Shown: positions 15,483 to 25,547, counted from the stretch's first letter. The stretch: 64,000 nt of DNA from Scandinavium lactucae (GCF_033843265.1 NZ_JAWXRD010000027.1:124001-188000), one strand, 5' to 3'. The notes: generated by a model from the sequence alone, not told the origin. Translations and numbers: made by a program.

Positions 15483-18038
15483 ATGATGGACATACGCCAT
15501 CCTTTACCCCTTCAGGTGCCCGTAGCGCTTTCACCTTTGAGCGGTCTGATTGCGGGCGTACTCCTGTTGACCGCGTTCGACGCCACTGCTCGCGACTACT
15601 ATTTTTCGCCTTCATCACTTGAAGGGGATGCGCAGTCGCAACCGGACGTTGACCTTTCATTGTTTTCAAAGAGCAATGCGCAGCTGCCGGGAACTTACTC
15701 CTCCATTATTATGCTGAATCAACAGAAGCTGGAAGAGACACGCATCAGCTACATCAACGGTCCGGACGGCGTATTGGTCCCGCAACTCACTCCAGACCTG
15801 CTGCGTAAGTGGGGGATACGCGTTGATGCGTTCCCAAGCCTTGCGCAACACCCCGGCAATACGCCATTAATTTCCACGCTGGGGGAAATTATTCCCGACG
15901 CCTCGGCCAGCTTTGATTTTAATAGCATGACGTTGCAGATCAGTATGCCGCAGGCTGCCATCGACACCTTAGCCCGCGACACCATCGATCCTTCTCGTTG
16001 GGATGATGGCGTACCCACCGCCTTTGCGGATTACTCTTTTTCAGGCTCGCAGCAAACCGAGAGCGACGATAGCACCGAAGACAACCAGTACCTGAACCTG
16101 CGCAGCGGTGCAAACCTCGGTGGCTGGCGTTTACGCAATTACTCCACCTGGAGTAAAACCACAGATTCAAATACATGGCAGGCCATCAATACCTGGATTG
16201 CACACGATATCGACATCCTAAAGGCTCAGTTTACTGCTGGTGAAAGCAGTACCCGAGGCGATGTTTTTGACAGCATCCAGTACAAAGGGGTAAATCTGGC
16301 TACCGACGAAGAGATGCTTCCTTATAGCCAGCGTGGTTTTGCCCCCATAATTCGCGGGATGGCAACCAGTAATGCTGAAATCTCTGTTCGGCAAAACGGA
16401 TATCTGATTTATCAGGCCAACGTCGCGCCGGGGGCTTTTGAGATTAAAGACCTTTACTCGACCACCAACAGTGGCGATCTGGAAGTAACGATCAAAGAGG
16501 CTGATGGCACGGAGCATAAATTTACGCAACCTTATTCCAGCCTTGGTCTTATGCTGCGCCCTGGTCAGATGAAATATGAAGCTACCGTCGCCCGTTATCG
16601 TGCCGATGGCGAAACCAATGCTAACGAGCCGCTGTTCGCTCAGGGCAGCATCGTCTACGGGCTGAACAACGTAGCCACACTTTATGGGGGCATCACTACC
16701 TCAGAAGACTACCTGGCCGCCAACGTGGGCAGCGGGATAGCCTTAGGAACTCTGGGTTCCATTTCTGCAGATATCACCGTGGCGCGCGCCCGTCTGGATA
16801 ACGATGAAAGCAGCACCGGGAAATCTCTGCGTCTCCAGTACACAGGGAAAATCGACAGCACTGATACTAACTTTAGCCTCGCGGGCTATCGCTACTCATC
16901 AGAGGGCTATTACAGCTTTGCCGATGCTAACCAACGTTATGATGCCGACGAAGATGACTGGCAGTTCCGTTACAACAAACATAACCGTTGGCAGGTCAGC
17001 ATTAGTCAGAATGTGCTGGGCAGCAGCCTCTACTTAAGCGGCTATCAGCAGGATTACTGGGACACGCGGCGGAAAGAACGCAGTCTGTCGGCAGGAATCA
17101 GCCGCACAATTTATGGCGCAAGCTATCATCTGTCGTACACGTACAGCAAAATGGACGACAGTGCCAGTGACCAGATGCTCTCTTTCGGGGTCAGCATTCC
17201 ACTCAGTCGATGGTTGCCGAATAGCTGGGCCAGCTACAACGTAAGCAATAGTAAAAATGGTGACACGCGCCAGAACCTGGGCGTTAACGGCACGCTGCTC
17301 GACGATCAGCGATTGAGCTATTCCTTACAACAGAGCCGCAGTAATCACGATGGCGACACCAGTAGTAGCGTTTACGGCAGCTATAAGTCGCAGTATGCCA
17401 ATTTCAATACGGGCTATTACGCCTCTTCGGACCACTCCCATCAGCTCAGCTATGGTGCAAGTGGTGCTATTGTCGCGCATCCACATGGCATCACCCTTTC
17501 GCAACCGGTGGGCGATACGTTCGCCATTATCAACGCCAAAGGAGCCTCAGGCATTCGCTTCCAGAATGAACGCGGGATCACGACTGACGTCTTTGGCAAT
17601 GCCATTATCCCCTCACTTAGCCCGTATCAGATCAACAACATTCGTGTGGACACCACCAGCCTGCCAGAGGATGTCGATCCGGTCGACACCGCCATTACAA
17701 CGATCCCGAGTCGCAGTGCGGCGGTTGCCGCCACTCTGGAGGCGCATATTGGTTACCGGGTACTGATCAACCTCATGCGTACAGGAAACAGCCCGGTTCC
17801 ATTTGGCGCGATTGCCAGTGACGACATCACGGGTGTGACCGGTATTGTTGATGACACCAGCACGCTTTATCTCGCAGGCATGGGGGAAGCTAGTCGATTG
17901 ACCATAAAATGGGGCAATGCACCTGAACAAAAGTGCGTCGCCCATGCCACCGTTGATGCAGATGACGCGCCGACTAATCCAACCGGCATCCGCACGCTCA
18001 ATGCCCTATGTCAGCAGGTCGAAAATCATGTTAAATAA
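15483..18038 (+). CDS. Fimbrial outer-membrane usher (FimD/PapC family)
   Basis: 851 residues, the usual usher size. Signal peptide, N-terminal domain binding chaperone-subunit complexes, a 24-strand beta barrel with plug, and two C-terminal domains. Family signatures are seen in YYFSPSSLEGD, RGFAPIIRGMA, GAFEIKDLY and the C-terminal cysteine pair near PEQKCVAHA and LNALCQQ. It secretes and polymerises pilins across the outer membrane. Its stop overlaps the start of the next gene by 11 bases. Confidence 0.93.
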   Translation: MMDIRHPLPLQVPVALSPLSGLIAGVLLLTAFDATARDYYFSPSSLEGDAQSQPDVDLSLFSKSNAQLPGTYSSIIMLNQQKLEETRISYINGPDGVLVPQLTPDLLRKWGIRVDAFPSLAQHPGNTPLISTLGEIIPDASASFDFNSMTLQISMPQAAIDTLARDTIDPSRWDDGVPTAFADYSFSGSQQTESDDSTEDNQYLNLRSGANLGGWRLRNYSTWSKTTDSNTWQAINTWIAHDIDILKAQFTAGESSTRGDVFDSIQYKGVNLATDEEMLPYSQRGFAPIIRGMATSNAEISVRQNGYLIYQANVAPGAFEIKDLYSTTNSGDLEVTIKEADGTEHKFTQPYSSLGLMLRPGQMKYEATVARYRADGETNANEPLFAQGSIVYGLNNVATLYGGITTSEDYLAANVGSGIALGTLGSISADITVARARLDNDESSTGKSLRLQYTGKIDSTDTNFSLAGYRYSSEGYYSFADANQRYDADEDDWQFRYNKHNRWQVSISQNVLGSSLYLSGYQQDYWDTRRKERSLSAGISRTIYGASYHLSYTYSKMDDSASDQMLSFGVSIPLSRWLPNSWASYNVSNSKNGDTRQNLGVNGTLLDDQRLSYSLQQSRSNHDGDTSSSVYGSYKSQYANFNTGYYASSDHSHQLSYGASGAIVAHPHGITLSQPVGDTFAIINAKGASGIRFQNERGITTDVFGNAIIPSLSPYQINNIRVDTTSLPEDVDPVDTAITTIPSRSAAVAATLEAHIGYRVLINLMRTGNSPVPFGAIASDDITGVTGIVDDTSTLYLAGMGEASRLTIKWGNAPEQKCVAHATVDADDAPTNPTGIRTLNALCQQVENHVK

Positions 18039-19179
18039 ATCCGTTCTTTTCTTTATTTTTACCGGATGTCTCGTTTTCCCGGCCGGTTATGCGATGGCTG
18101 CGGCTACTGTTCTGCAAAACTGCTTTACCGGGCCAATAGCTTATAACATAGAATACCAATACGAGTTACCCACCAACGAGAACCGCACCGGATCGATCGT
18201 TGATCACCACGACCATCAGGTTGGCGACCTCACGACAATGGAAGCGAATTGTCAATGCCCCAGGAATCTGGCAAGCGGAATGCGCATAGATGAACTCAGC
18301 GCAGCGGGAAGCCCGTTGCCGCCTGGAATTAGCGGCTACGGTTCTTTGACAGATCGTGTTGATGTTGATATTTCCGGTTATAGCGACGCCATTAACAGCC
18401 CTGGCGGTAACGGTTTGCTGGAACTTGACATTAATGAATACCCTACCAGCCCCGCCAATAGGCCCACCACGAGGGAGTCCTTCAACTCTACCGAGGGAAC
18501 TGCGAGCGTGTGCAGTGACGAAAGCCGTCCGGAAGGCGGCGCGACGAACAAGCGCCAGTTTCGATGGAATGTAATTTCAATGAAGTTGTATATCAAAAAA
18601 CCTATTCTCGGTGAAGAAGTCATCCCACAGCGGACCGTTGTCGAGAACTTTGCCTGCCTCTCTTTTGGCACAGGCACCGGCTGTGATTCTACGAATGCCA
18701 CGCAGGTTTCTACAATCTCACTCGGCGGCACCATCACTGCCCCGCTCAGTTGCACGATTAATGCTGGCAGCACGATTGAAATCGAAATGGGTAACATCGT
18801 CAGCTCACAATTTATCGCGCAAGGGCAGCCACCTGCCGGGTATACGCTGAAAAACGTCGACATCGATTATCACTGCGATGCACCCGCCGTCAGCAATAGC
18901 AACAAGATACGCTTATCGCTCACCGCCGATCAGGGCGTCAGCGACACGGACAACCGGGTTATCGCTAAAATGCTCGACAGAGATGACCTTGGCGTGCGCA
19001 TGTTTGATGAAAACAGCAAGAGTGTCATTCTGGATGGGACGGTAGATTTTGACGTGCCGCTGGACAGCGACGGCAACGGCAGCATCCACCTGAAGGCTGC
19101 CCCGGTCAGTACCACCAACAAAAAACCGGAGCCGGGGAAATTCGAAGGCAACGTGACCATCAAGATGGATTTACGCTAG
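18028..19179 (+). CDS. Fimbrial tip adhesin
   Basis: 383 residues with a signal peptide (cut near YAMAAAT). The C-terminal part (from about residue 250) is a pilin domain with a cysteine pair (LSCTINAG and DYHCDAP) and a closing strand NVTIKMDLR. The N-terminal 200 residues are a distinct domain with several cysteines and no recognised family, as expected for a receptor-binding lectin domain. The ATG at 18028 overlaps the usher stop. As the last and longest subunit gene of the operon it is most likely the tip adhesin; the receptor is unknown. Confidence 0.8.
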   Translation: MLNKSVLFFIFTGCLVFPAGYAMAAATVLQNCFTGPIAYNIEYQYELPTNENRTGSIVDHHDHQVGDLTTMEANCQCPRNLASGMRIDELSAAGSPLPPGISGYGSLTDRVDVDISGYSDAINSPGGNGLLELDINEYPTSPANRPTTRESFNSTEGTASVCSDESRPEGGATNKRQFRWNVISMKLYIKKPILGEEVIPQRTVVENFACLSFGTGTGCDSTNATQVSTISLGGTITAPLSCTINAGSTIEIEMGNIVSSQFIAQGQPPAGYTLKNVDIDYHCDAPAVSNSNKIRLSLTADQGVSDTDNRVIAKMLDRDDLGVRMFDENSKSVILDGTVDFDVPLDSDGNGSIHLKAAPVSTTNKKPEPGKFEGNVTIKMDLR

Positions 19180-19193
19180 AACGCCTAAAATGA

Positions 19194-19219
19194 GAATGGC
19201 CCGTTATGGGCCATTCTTT
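19194..19219. terminator. Bidirectional terminator between fimbrial operon 1 and cheZ
   Basis: GAATGGCCC (19194-19202) pairs with GGGCCATTC (19208-19216), followed by TTT on the plus strand and by CATTTTAGG on the minus strand. It separates the convergent adhesin and cheZ genes. Confidence 0.88.
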
Positions 19220-19221
19220 AA

Positions 19222-19866
19222 TCAGAATCCTAGGCTATCGAGTAAATCATCGACCTGATCCTGGCTGGCGACTACGCCAGCTTTACTGGTGTCCACCTGT
19301 GGGCCATTGAGCAGACTGTCGCTCTCACGCTTCTGACGGGACGAGGCATCCGGCATATTCTCCAGCAGCACCATCAACAGCTGACGCTCAATTTCCTGGA
19401 TTACGTCCATCATCCGCTTGATAACCTGCCCGGTCAGATCCTGGAAATCCTGCGCCATCATAATTTCCAGCAACTGGGCGTTGGTGAAACTGGTGTGTGT
19501 CGGCACATCCGCCAGATAACTCCGGGTGTCGGTCACCAGTTCACGCGCATCGCTCAGCTCAATCGGGTTTTCAAACCACTGATCCCAGCGGCCCGAAAGC
19601 GCTTTGGCCTCTTTCTCCATCTGGTTCTGATGCGGCTGAGACAGCTCGACGCAGTTCAGCGCACGTTCTGCCGCCTGGGCCGTCATCTGCACCACGTAGT
19701 CCAGACGGTCACGGGCATCCGGAATCGCTTCTGCCGCTTCGGCAATCGCTTGATCCAGGCCCAGCTCGCGCAGGCTGTCACGCAGCATACGCGTCAGGCT
19801 GCCAATCCGGGCGATAATATCGCCCGCGGAATGCTCGTCTGTCGGTTTTATCGGGTGTTGAGTCAT
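19222..19866 (-). CDS. cheZ: Protein phosphatase CheZ
   Basis: 214 residues from the ATG at 19866, the length of E. coli and Salmonella CheZ. It dephosphorylates CheY-P and so shortens the tumble signal. The long helical hairpin contains QDFQDLTGQVIKRMMDVI with the catalytic Gln of the family, and the C-terminus VASQDQVDDLLDSLGF is the CheY-binding helix. An ATG 6 bases earlier (19872) is also possible, but its distance from GAGG is too short. Last gene of the tar-tap-cheRBYZ operon. Confidence 0.96.
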   Translation of the reverse strand: MTQHPIKPTDEHSAGDIIARIGSLTRMLRDSLRELGLDQAIAEAAEAIPDARDRLDYVVQMTAQAAERALNCVELSQPHQNQMEKEAKALSGRWDQWFENPIELSDARELVTDTRSYLADVPTHTSFTNAQLLEIMMAQDFQDLTGQVIKRMMDVIQEIERQLLMVLLENMPDASSRQKRESDSLLNGPQVDTSKAGVVASQDQVDDLLDSLGF

Positions 19867-19876
19867 GGTCATCGCC

Positions 19877-20266
19877 TCACATACCGAGCTTTTCGAAGAT
19901 TTTGTTCAGTTTCTCCTCGAGGATGGCTGCCGTAAACGGTTTTACGACATAGCCACTTGCTCCGGCCTGCGCGGCGGCGATGATGTTCTCTTTCTTCGCT
20001 TCCGCCGTCACCATCAGCACCGGCAATGCCGCCATTGCGCCATCGCCACGAATGGTTTTCAGCAGATCCAGTCCGTCCATGTTTGGCATGTTCCAGTCTG
20101 AAATCACAAAACCAAATCCACCCGCCTGAAGTTTATTCAGCGCATCTACGCCATCTTCTGCTTCTTCAACGTTGTTGAAGCCCAGCTCTTTCAGCAGGTT
20201 ACGCACAATACGACGCATGGTGGAAAAGTCATCCACAACCAGAAACTTAAGCTCTTTATCCGCCAT
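19877..20266 (-). CDS. cheY: Chemotaxis response regulator CheY
   Basis: 129 residues, a single receiver domain with all active-site residues: Asp12, Asp13, the phosphoacceptor Asp57 (in ISDWNMPNMDG), Thr87 and Lys109. Phosphorylated by CheA, it binds FliM at the flagellar switch and promotes clockwise rotation. It lies 15 bases after cheB and just before cheZ. Confidence 0.98.
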   Translation of the reverse strand: MADKELKFLVVDDFSTMRRIVRNLLKELGFNNVEEAEDGVDALNKLQAGGFGFVISDWNMPNMDGLDLLKTIRGDGAMAALPVLMVTAEAKKENIIAAAQAGASGYVVKPFTAAILEEKLNKIFEKLGM

Positions 20267-20281
20267 TTAACTTCACTCCTC

Positions 20282-21331
20282 TTAAATACGTATTGCCTGT
20301 CCGGCACTGATTTTCGCCAGCATCTGCTGGCTTACCTGGCTAAGATCGACCACTTCGCTAACACCACCCATATTGATGGCCTCGCGCGGCATGCCGAACA
20401 CCACACAACTTGCTTCGTTCTGAGCGATGGTCCAGGCTCCCGCCTGATGCATCGCCAGCATTCCGGCGGCTCCGTCGTTACCCATGCCGGTGAGGATCAC
20501 TCCCACGGCATTTCGTCCGGCGTATTTAGCCACCGAATGAAACAGCACATCCACCGACGGACGGTGCCGGTTAACCGGCGGCCCGTCATGAATTTTGATT
20601 TGATAGTTGGCTCCGCTACGCGCCAGCTCCATATGTTTGTCACCGGGCGCGATATAGGCATGGCCCGGTAAAACACGCTCGCCGTCTTCGGCTTCTTTCA
20701 CCGTTATCTGGCAAAGCTTGTTCAGGCGTTCAGCAAACGATCGGGTAAAGCCCGGCGGCATATGCTGAGTGATTAAAATGGCCGGGCTGGTCAGCGGCAG
20801 CGGTTGCAGCACGTGGCGAATCGCCTCGGTCCCGCCGGTCGATGCGCCGATAACCAGCAATTTTTCTGAGCTGAGCATCGGCCCGGCCTTGAGTGCTTTT
20901 GGCGGTGTCAACGGTTTATGCGCACTGAGCTGCGCCCGTGCCGCCGCTCTCACCTTGTCGGCAATCATTTCGCTGTACGCCAGCATCCCTTCGCGAATAC
21001 CAATTTGCGGTTTGGTGACAAAATCCACTGCGCCTAACTCCAGCGCTCGCAGGGTCACCTCTGAGCCCTTCCCGGTCAGGGATGAAACCATCACCACCGG
21101 CATCGGGCGTAGACGCATCAGTTTTTCCAGAAAGTCGAGGCCGTCCATACGCGGCATTTCGACGTCCAGGGTCAGCACATCCGGGTTGTATTTTTTGATC
21201 AAGTCCCGGGCAACCAATGGATCGGGTGCTGTGGCCACCATTTCCATGTCGCTGTGGCTGTTGACAATTTCGGTCATGATTTGACGCATTAGCGCTGAAT
21301 CATCGACAGACAACACCCTGATTTTACTCAT
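20282..21331 (-). CDS. cheB: Chemoreceptor glutamate methylesterase CheB
   Basis: 349 residues (E. coli 349). N-terminal receiver domain (phosphoacceptor Asp in LTLDVEMPRMDG) and C-terminal methylesterase domain with the catalytic Ser in IGASTGGTEA and the His/Asp triad region ILITQHMPPGFT and GMGNDGAAG. It demethylates and deamidates receptors during adaptation. It overlaps cheR in an ATGA. Confidence 0.98.
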   Translation of the reverse strand: MSKIRVLSVDDSALMRQIMTEIVNSHSDMEMVATAPDPLVARDLIKKYNPDVLTLDVEMPRMDGLDFLEKLMRLRPMPVVMVSSLTGKGSEVTLRALELGAVDFVTKPQIGIREGMLAYSEMIADKVRAAARAQLSAHKPLTPPKALKAGPMLSSEKLLVIGASTGGTEAIRHVLQPLPLTSPAILITQHMPPGFTRSFAERLNKLCQITVKEAEDGERVLPGHAYIAPGDKHMELARSGANYQIKIHDGPPVNRHRPSVDVLFHSVAKYAGRNAVGVILTGMGNDGAAGMLAMHQAGAWTIAQNEASCVVFGMPREAINMGGVSEVVDLSQVSQQMLAKISAGQAIRI

Positions 21332-22194
21332 ACTTTATCCTTACTCAGCGCGTACACCGTCTGCCCCCGCAGACTGAACTCGCGCACGAGATTGCTGAAG
21401 TTCTCCGAGTGCCCGGCAAACAGTAATCCGCCGGGCTTAAGCAGCGGCACAAAACGGTGCAAAATGTCCTGCTGCGTTGTCTTGTCGAAGTAGATCATCA
21501 CGTTGCGACAAAAAATCGCATCGAATGGCCCCGGGACGTTATAGGTTTTATCCAGCAAATTCACCGGCGAGAAGTCCACGTAGTTCGCCAGTTCCTGACG
21601 CACACGGACCAGCCCGCTATGCGGCCCGGTTCCGCGCATGAAATAGTGCTGTAACTGCTGCTGCGACAGCGTTTTCAACTCATCCTGGCGATAGACGCCG
21701 CTCTGCGCTTTATTCAATACTTCGGTGTCAATATCGCTGGCAAACACCTTCCAGCGTCCCGGCGCGGTGCCGAGGGTGTCGGCCAGGGTGATGGCTATCG
21801 AATACGGCTCTTCGCCGGTCGATGCCGCCGCACTCCAGACGCGATACTCGCCCTGCCGACGCTTGGCATGCTCCGCCAGGGTCGGGAAATGGTGCGCCTC
21901 GCGGAAAAACGCCGTCAGGTTGGTGGTCAGCGAATTAATAAAGGCCTGCCACTCGGCGTTATTCTGGTTGGCCTCCAGCATCGCCAGATAACGGCCAAAA
22001 TCATCGAGTCCGAGCTGGCGCAAACGTCGCACCAGTCGGTTGTACACCATGTCGCGCTTGTGATCGGCCAGCACAATACCCGCGCGCTGGTAGATCAGTT
22101 GGCATATCCGACGAAACTGCGCGTCGGACAGCGCCAGGCGCTGTGTCATCTGCGTGAGGAGTGACGATTGCCCGTTGGGCAGAGTTGCTGTCAT
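21328..22194 (-). CDS. cheR: Chemoreceptor methyltransferase CheR
   Basis: 288 residues. SAM-dependent methyltransferase that methylates receptor glutamates; it binds the NWETF tail that Tar carries. Motifs: VWSAAASTGEEPYSIA (cofactor site), FASDIDTEVLNKA and IFCRNVMIYFD. It is preceded by tap (22-base gap) and coupled to cheB. Confidence 0.98.
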   Translation of the reverse strand: MTATLPNGQSSLLTQMTQRLALSDAQFRRICQLIYQRAGIVLADHKRDMVYNRLVRRLRQLGLDDFGRYLAMLEANQNNAEWQAFINSLTTNLTAFFREAHHFPTLAEHAKRRQGEYRVWSAAASTGEEPYSIAITLADTLGTAPGRWKVFASDIDTEVLNKAQSGVYRQDELKTLSQQQLQHYFMRGTGPHSGLVRVRQELANYVDFSPVNLLDKTYNVPGPFDAIFCRNVMIYFDKTTQQDILHRFVPLLKPGGLLFAGHSENFSNLVREFSLRGQTVYALSKDKV

Positions 22195-22216
22195 AGCGCC
22201 TTCTTCTTACGTCCTT

Positions 22217-23818
22217 TCAGGAAACAACGGGTACGGCAATTGACCGCCCCCCTTCGTGCTGCGTTACATGCTTTTCTTCGAGCTCAAACAACGAAACTAA
22301 TTTGGTCAAACTGTCTGCCTGTCCTGCCAATTGTTCTGTCGCCGCCGCCGCTTCTTCCACAAGCGAAGCGTTTTGCTGCGTGACCTGATCCATTTGGCTC
22401 ACCGCCAGCGCCACCTGCTCGATACCACGACGCTGTTCATCAGAGGCCGAAGCAATCTCCCCCATGATGTCGTTCACCTGGGTGACCGAACGCACAATCT
22501 CATTCATGGTATTGGCGGCGGTATCCACCAGCGCAGACCCTTCCTGTACGCGGGATACGGACTCTTCAATCAGGCCCTTAATCTCTTTCGCCGCCTGAGC
22601 GCTGCGGCTGGCAAGATTACGCACTTCTCCGGCTACCACCGCAAAACCACGCCCCTGTTCCCCCGCCCGAGCCGCTTCGACCGCCGCGTTGAGCGCCAGA
22701 ATGTTGGTCTGGAAGGCAATCCCATCGATAACGCTGATAATGTCGCCAATCTTCTGCGAACTGGTAGCGATGTCATGCATCGTGTCAGCCACGTGTGAAG
22801 CCTGCTCTCCCCCGCGTTTCGCCGTTGCGGCGGCGGTGCTGGCAAGACCAGAGGCCTGGCGAGCGTTGTCGGCGTTCTGCCCTACGGTGGCGGTTAGTTG
22901 CTCCATACTTGCTGCGGTTTCCGCCAATGATGCCGCCTGCTGTTCGGTGCGGGAGGAGAGATCGTTGTTGCCTGCGGCAATTTCCGAAATGCCGGTATGC
23001 ATCGCGTGGCTGCCCTGACGCACCTGGCTGACGGTGTCACGCAGCGCGGTCTGCATCGCTTTCAGTCCGGCAAAAATCGCCGAGATTTCATTCTTGCCAT
23101 ACACCGACACCGGTCGGGCCAGATTGCCCTGCGCAATGCTGGTGAAGTGGCTACTGATAATGTTCAACGGCTGGACGATCATCCGGCGAGTCCACAGCAG
23201 CGCCCCACTGGTCAACAGCGCCGCAAGTACCACCATGGCAATGAAAATAGCCGCCGAACGGTGATAATTGCTTTCGCTGTCATGCCGGGCAGCCTGTAAG
23301 TAGGCCCCCATGTTCTGCTTCCAGGTGTGGTAGTTGGCATTAAACGCATCCTGCGCCTGCTGGACTGGCGCGGTCATAAAATCAGAGAGCTGATTACTCT
23401 CAAGCCAGGTCGCCTGGTGCTCCAGCGCCGCATGAAGACTGGCGTAGGTTTGTTTACTTTGCGCCTGTAACGTTTTGGCCTCATCGTTCACCGGCGGCAC
23501 CGCCAAAAACTCGGTAAACTCTTTATCGGCCTGTTTCAGGTTCTGCCGCGCATGAGCCATCAGCGCCTTAATATCCTCCGGCGGATAGCTCAACGCGGTC
23601 AGGGTCCCGGCTTTATTCAGCGCGGTACTGGCCTGCAAGAGCACCACCCGCGCATCCATCAGGCTGCTCAACTGCAAATTCCCTTGCTCGACCTGACTGA
23701 GGTTCTGCTGTCCATCACGAAACGCTAAAAACGACAACCCGTTACTGCCCACCTGCAACAAGCCACATACCACCAGAATCAGAAACAAGGTGGTCGAGAT
23801 ACGAATTCGATTGAACAT
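22217..23818 (-). CDS. tap: Methyl-accepting chemotaxis protein Tap (dipeptide receptor type)
   Basis: 533 residues, the E. coli Tap length. The N-terminus MFNRIRISTTLFLIL and ligand-domain segments such as LEHQATWLESNQLSDF match Tap rather than Tar or Tsr. First membrane helix, periplasmic four-helix domain, second helix near residue 190, HAMP domain, then the signalling hairpin with the invariant tip EAARAGEQGRGFAVVAGEVR. The C-terminus lacks the NWETF pentapeptide, as in E. coli Tap. In E. coli Tap senses dipeptides with the help of DppA. The ATG at 23818 follows GGAG. Confidence 0.93.
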   Translation of the reverse strand: MFNRIRISTTLFLILVVCGLLQVGSNGLSFLAFRDGQQNLSQVEQGNLQLSSLMDARVVLLQASTALNKAGTLTALSYPPEDIKALMAHARQNLKQADKEFTEFLAVPPVNDEAKTLQAQSKQTYASLHAALEHQATWLESNQLSDFMTAPVQQAQDAFNANYHTWKQNMGAYLQAARHDSESNYHRSAAIFIAMVVLAALLTSGALLWTRRMIVQPLNIISSHFTSIAQGNLARPVSVYGKNEISAIFAGLKAMQTALRDTVSQVRQGSHAMHTGISEIAAGNNDLSSRTEQQAASLAETAASMEQLTATVGQNADNARQASGLASTAAATAKRGGEQASHVADTMHDIATSSQKIGDIISVIDGIAFQTNILALNAAVEAARAGEQGRGFAVVAGEVRNLASRSAQAAKEIKGLIEESVSRVQEGSALVDTAANTMNEIVRSVTQVNDIMGEIASASDEQRRGIEQVALAVSQMDQVTQQNASLVEEAAAATEQLAGQADSLTKLVSLFELEEKHVTQHEGGRSIAVPVVS

Positions 23819-23854
23819 CACCACTCCCGATATGCGGCAACAGGCCGCGTGTAA

Positions 23855-25516
23855 TTAAAAGGTTTCCCAGTTGTCATCGGTTCCGGCGGTGGCAGCACGC
23901 GGGCGCAACGGCTCGCGACTGGCCGGAGGAACGCGTGTATTTTTACTTCCTGTGTTGCTGCTCGTTGCAGCAATCCGAAACGCGGAAACGGCGCGGGTCA
24001 GACTGCTGGACTGCTCTTCTAGCGCGGCAGCGGCGGCGGCAGACTGCTGCACCAGCGCGGCGTTTTGCTGGGTCACGCGGTCCATTTCCGACACCGCCAG
24101 CGCCACTTGGTCGATGCCCCGGCTCTGTTCATCCGAGGCCGATGAAATCTCGCCCATGATGTCGGTCACCCGGGTCACGGCATTGACAATATCGCTCATG
24201 GTTTCCCCGGCGCTTTCCACCAGCACCGAGCCGGTATCCACTTTCGAGACCGAATCTTCAATCAGGCTTTTGATTTCTTTCGCCGCCTGAGCGCTGCGGC
24301 TGGCAAGGTTACGCACTTCCCCGGCGACCACCGCAAAACCACGGCCCTGCTCTCCGGCGCGAGCGGCTTCGACCGCCGCGTTGAGCGCCAGGATATTGGT
24401 CTGGAAGGCTATGCCGTCGATAACGCCGGTAATATCGGAAATCTTCTGTGAACTGGCGGCGATATCGTGCATGGTTTTCACGACCCCATCGACCACTTTA
24501 CCGCCGCGCTGTGCGGTTTCGGAGGCGCTTAGCGCCAGCTGCGATGCCTGCCGCGCGTTTTCGGCGTTCTGCTTCACGGTGGCGGTCAGTTGTTCCATGC
24601 TGGCGGCGGTCTGCTCCAGGGCGGACGCCTGTTCTTCGGTGCGGGAAGAGAGATCGTTATTGCCGATGGCGATTTCGCTAGTGCCGGAATAAATCGCATC
24701 GGAGCCCTGACGTACTCGGGTCACGGTGTCGATCAATGATTGCTGCATGTGGTTGACGGTATCTGCCAGCTCGGCAATCTCATTGCGCCCGCTGACGTTG
24801 ACCGGCTGGGTCAAATCGCCCTGGGCGATGCGGCGCAAATGGGCCATTACGCCAGTGAGAGGATTCAACAGAATTTGGCGAATGCCGTACCAGGCCGCGG
24901 CCAGGATTGCGGCCAGCACCAGGGCGATAATCGCCAGCTGCCACTGGGCAAATTTATAGTCGCGCTTGCTGGTGTTGAAGGCATGCTGATAGAGCGTTTC
25001 GCTCTGCGCCGCGTATTGGGTCATCGCCTCACTCAACCCGGTTTGCATCCCCTGGGTCGGTTGGGCGAAATACGCATCCATGTTACCGTTTTGCAGGAAA
25101 CCAACCAGCTCGCTCAGTCCGGCAAAATAGTTCTGATAGCGGTCATTCACCCGGGCGCTGGCCTCCGCCAGTTCCGGGTGCGCAGCTATCTGGCCGAACG
25201 CGGCATAGTGTTTGGCTGCATCCGCCAGTGTTTTTTTCGCGTTATTGAGCAAGTCCGTTTTGGCACTGCTTTGCTGATTCGCAGTATCCATCATCATCCG
25301 GGCGGAGGAACGGCTGAGGTTGATACGCGTTTGCAGCATCAGCTCCCAGGTTTTGTTGAGCTCAGCCTGACGGGTACGCAGATCGTTTGAGAGAGCGAAA
25401 CTTTGCTGGTTTTGCTGGAGTGACGAGAATAAAAAGCCCCCGGACAGCAGCTGAAGCAGTGCGAAGACGACCAGCACCACCATCAACAGGGTGACAACGC
25501 GGATACGGTTCAACAT
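23855..25516 (-). CDS. tar: Methyl-accepting chemotaxis protein Tar (aspartate receptor type)
   Basis: 553 residues, the E. coli Tar length. Closest in the ligand domain to Tar: INLSRSSARMMMD carries the arginines of the aspartate-binding site region, and FAQPTQGMQ is characteristic. HAMP domain, methylation helices and the EAARAGEQGRGFAVVAGEVR tip follow. It ends in NWETF, the docking site for CheR and CheB. The ATG at 25516 is preferred over the frame to 25531. First gene of tar-tap-cheRBYZ, with a sigma-28 promoter at 25548. Confidence 0.95.
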   Translation of the reverse strand: MLNRIRVVTLLMVVLVVFALLQLLSGGFLFSSLQQNQQSFALSNDLRTRQAELNKTWELMLQTRINLSRSSARMMMDTANQQSSAKTDLLNNAKKTLADAAKHYAAFGQIAAHPELAEASARVNDRYQNYFAGLSELVGFLQNGNMDAYFAQPTQGMQTGLSEAMTQYAAQSETLYQHAFNTSKRDYKFAQWQLAIIALVLAAILAAAWYGIRQILLNPLTGVMAHLRRIAQGDLTQPVNVSGRNEIAELADTVNHMQQSLIDTVTRVRQGSDAIYSGTSEIAIGNNDLSSRTEEQASALEQTAASMEQLTATVKQNAENARQASQLALSASETAQRGGKVVDGVVKTMHDIAASSQKISDITGVIDGIAFQTNILALNAAVEAARAGEQGRGFAVVAGEVRNLASRSAQAAKEIKSLIEDSVSKVDTGSVLVESAGETMSDIVNAVTRVTDIMGEISSASDEQSRGIDQVALAVSEMDRVTQQNAALVQQSAAAAAALEEQSSSLTRAVSAFRIAATSSNTGSKNTRVPPASREPLRPRAATAGTDDNWETF

Positions 25517-25547
25517 ACAACACCTTTTCAATAACGTGATAGCGGTG

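Noticed and set aside
19867..19872. CheZ start at the first ATG (19872)
   Set aside because: Only two bases separate it from the GAGG ribosome site; the second ATG gives the usual 214-residue protein.
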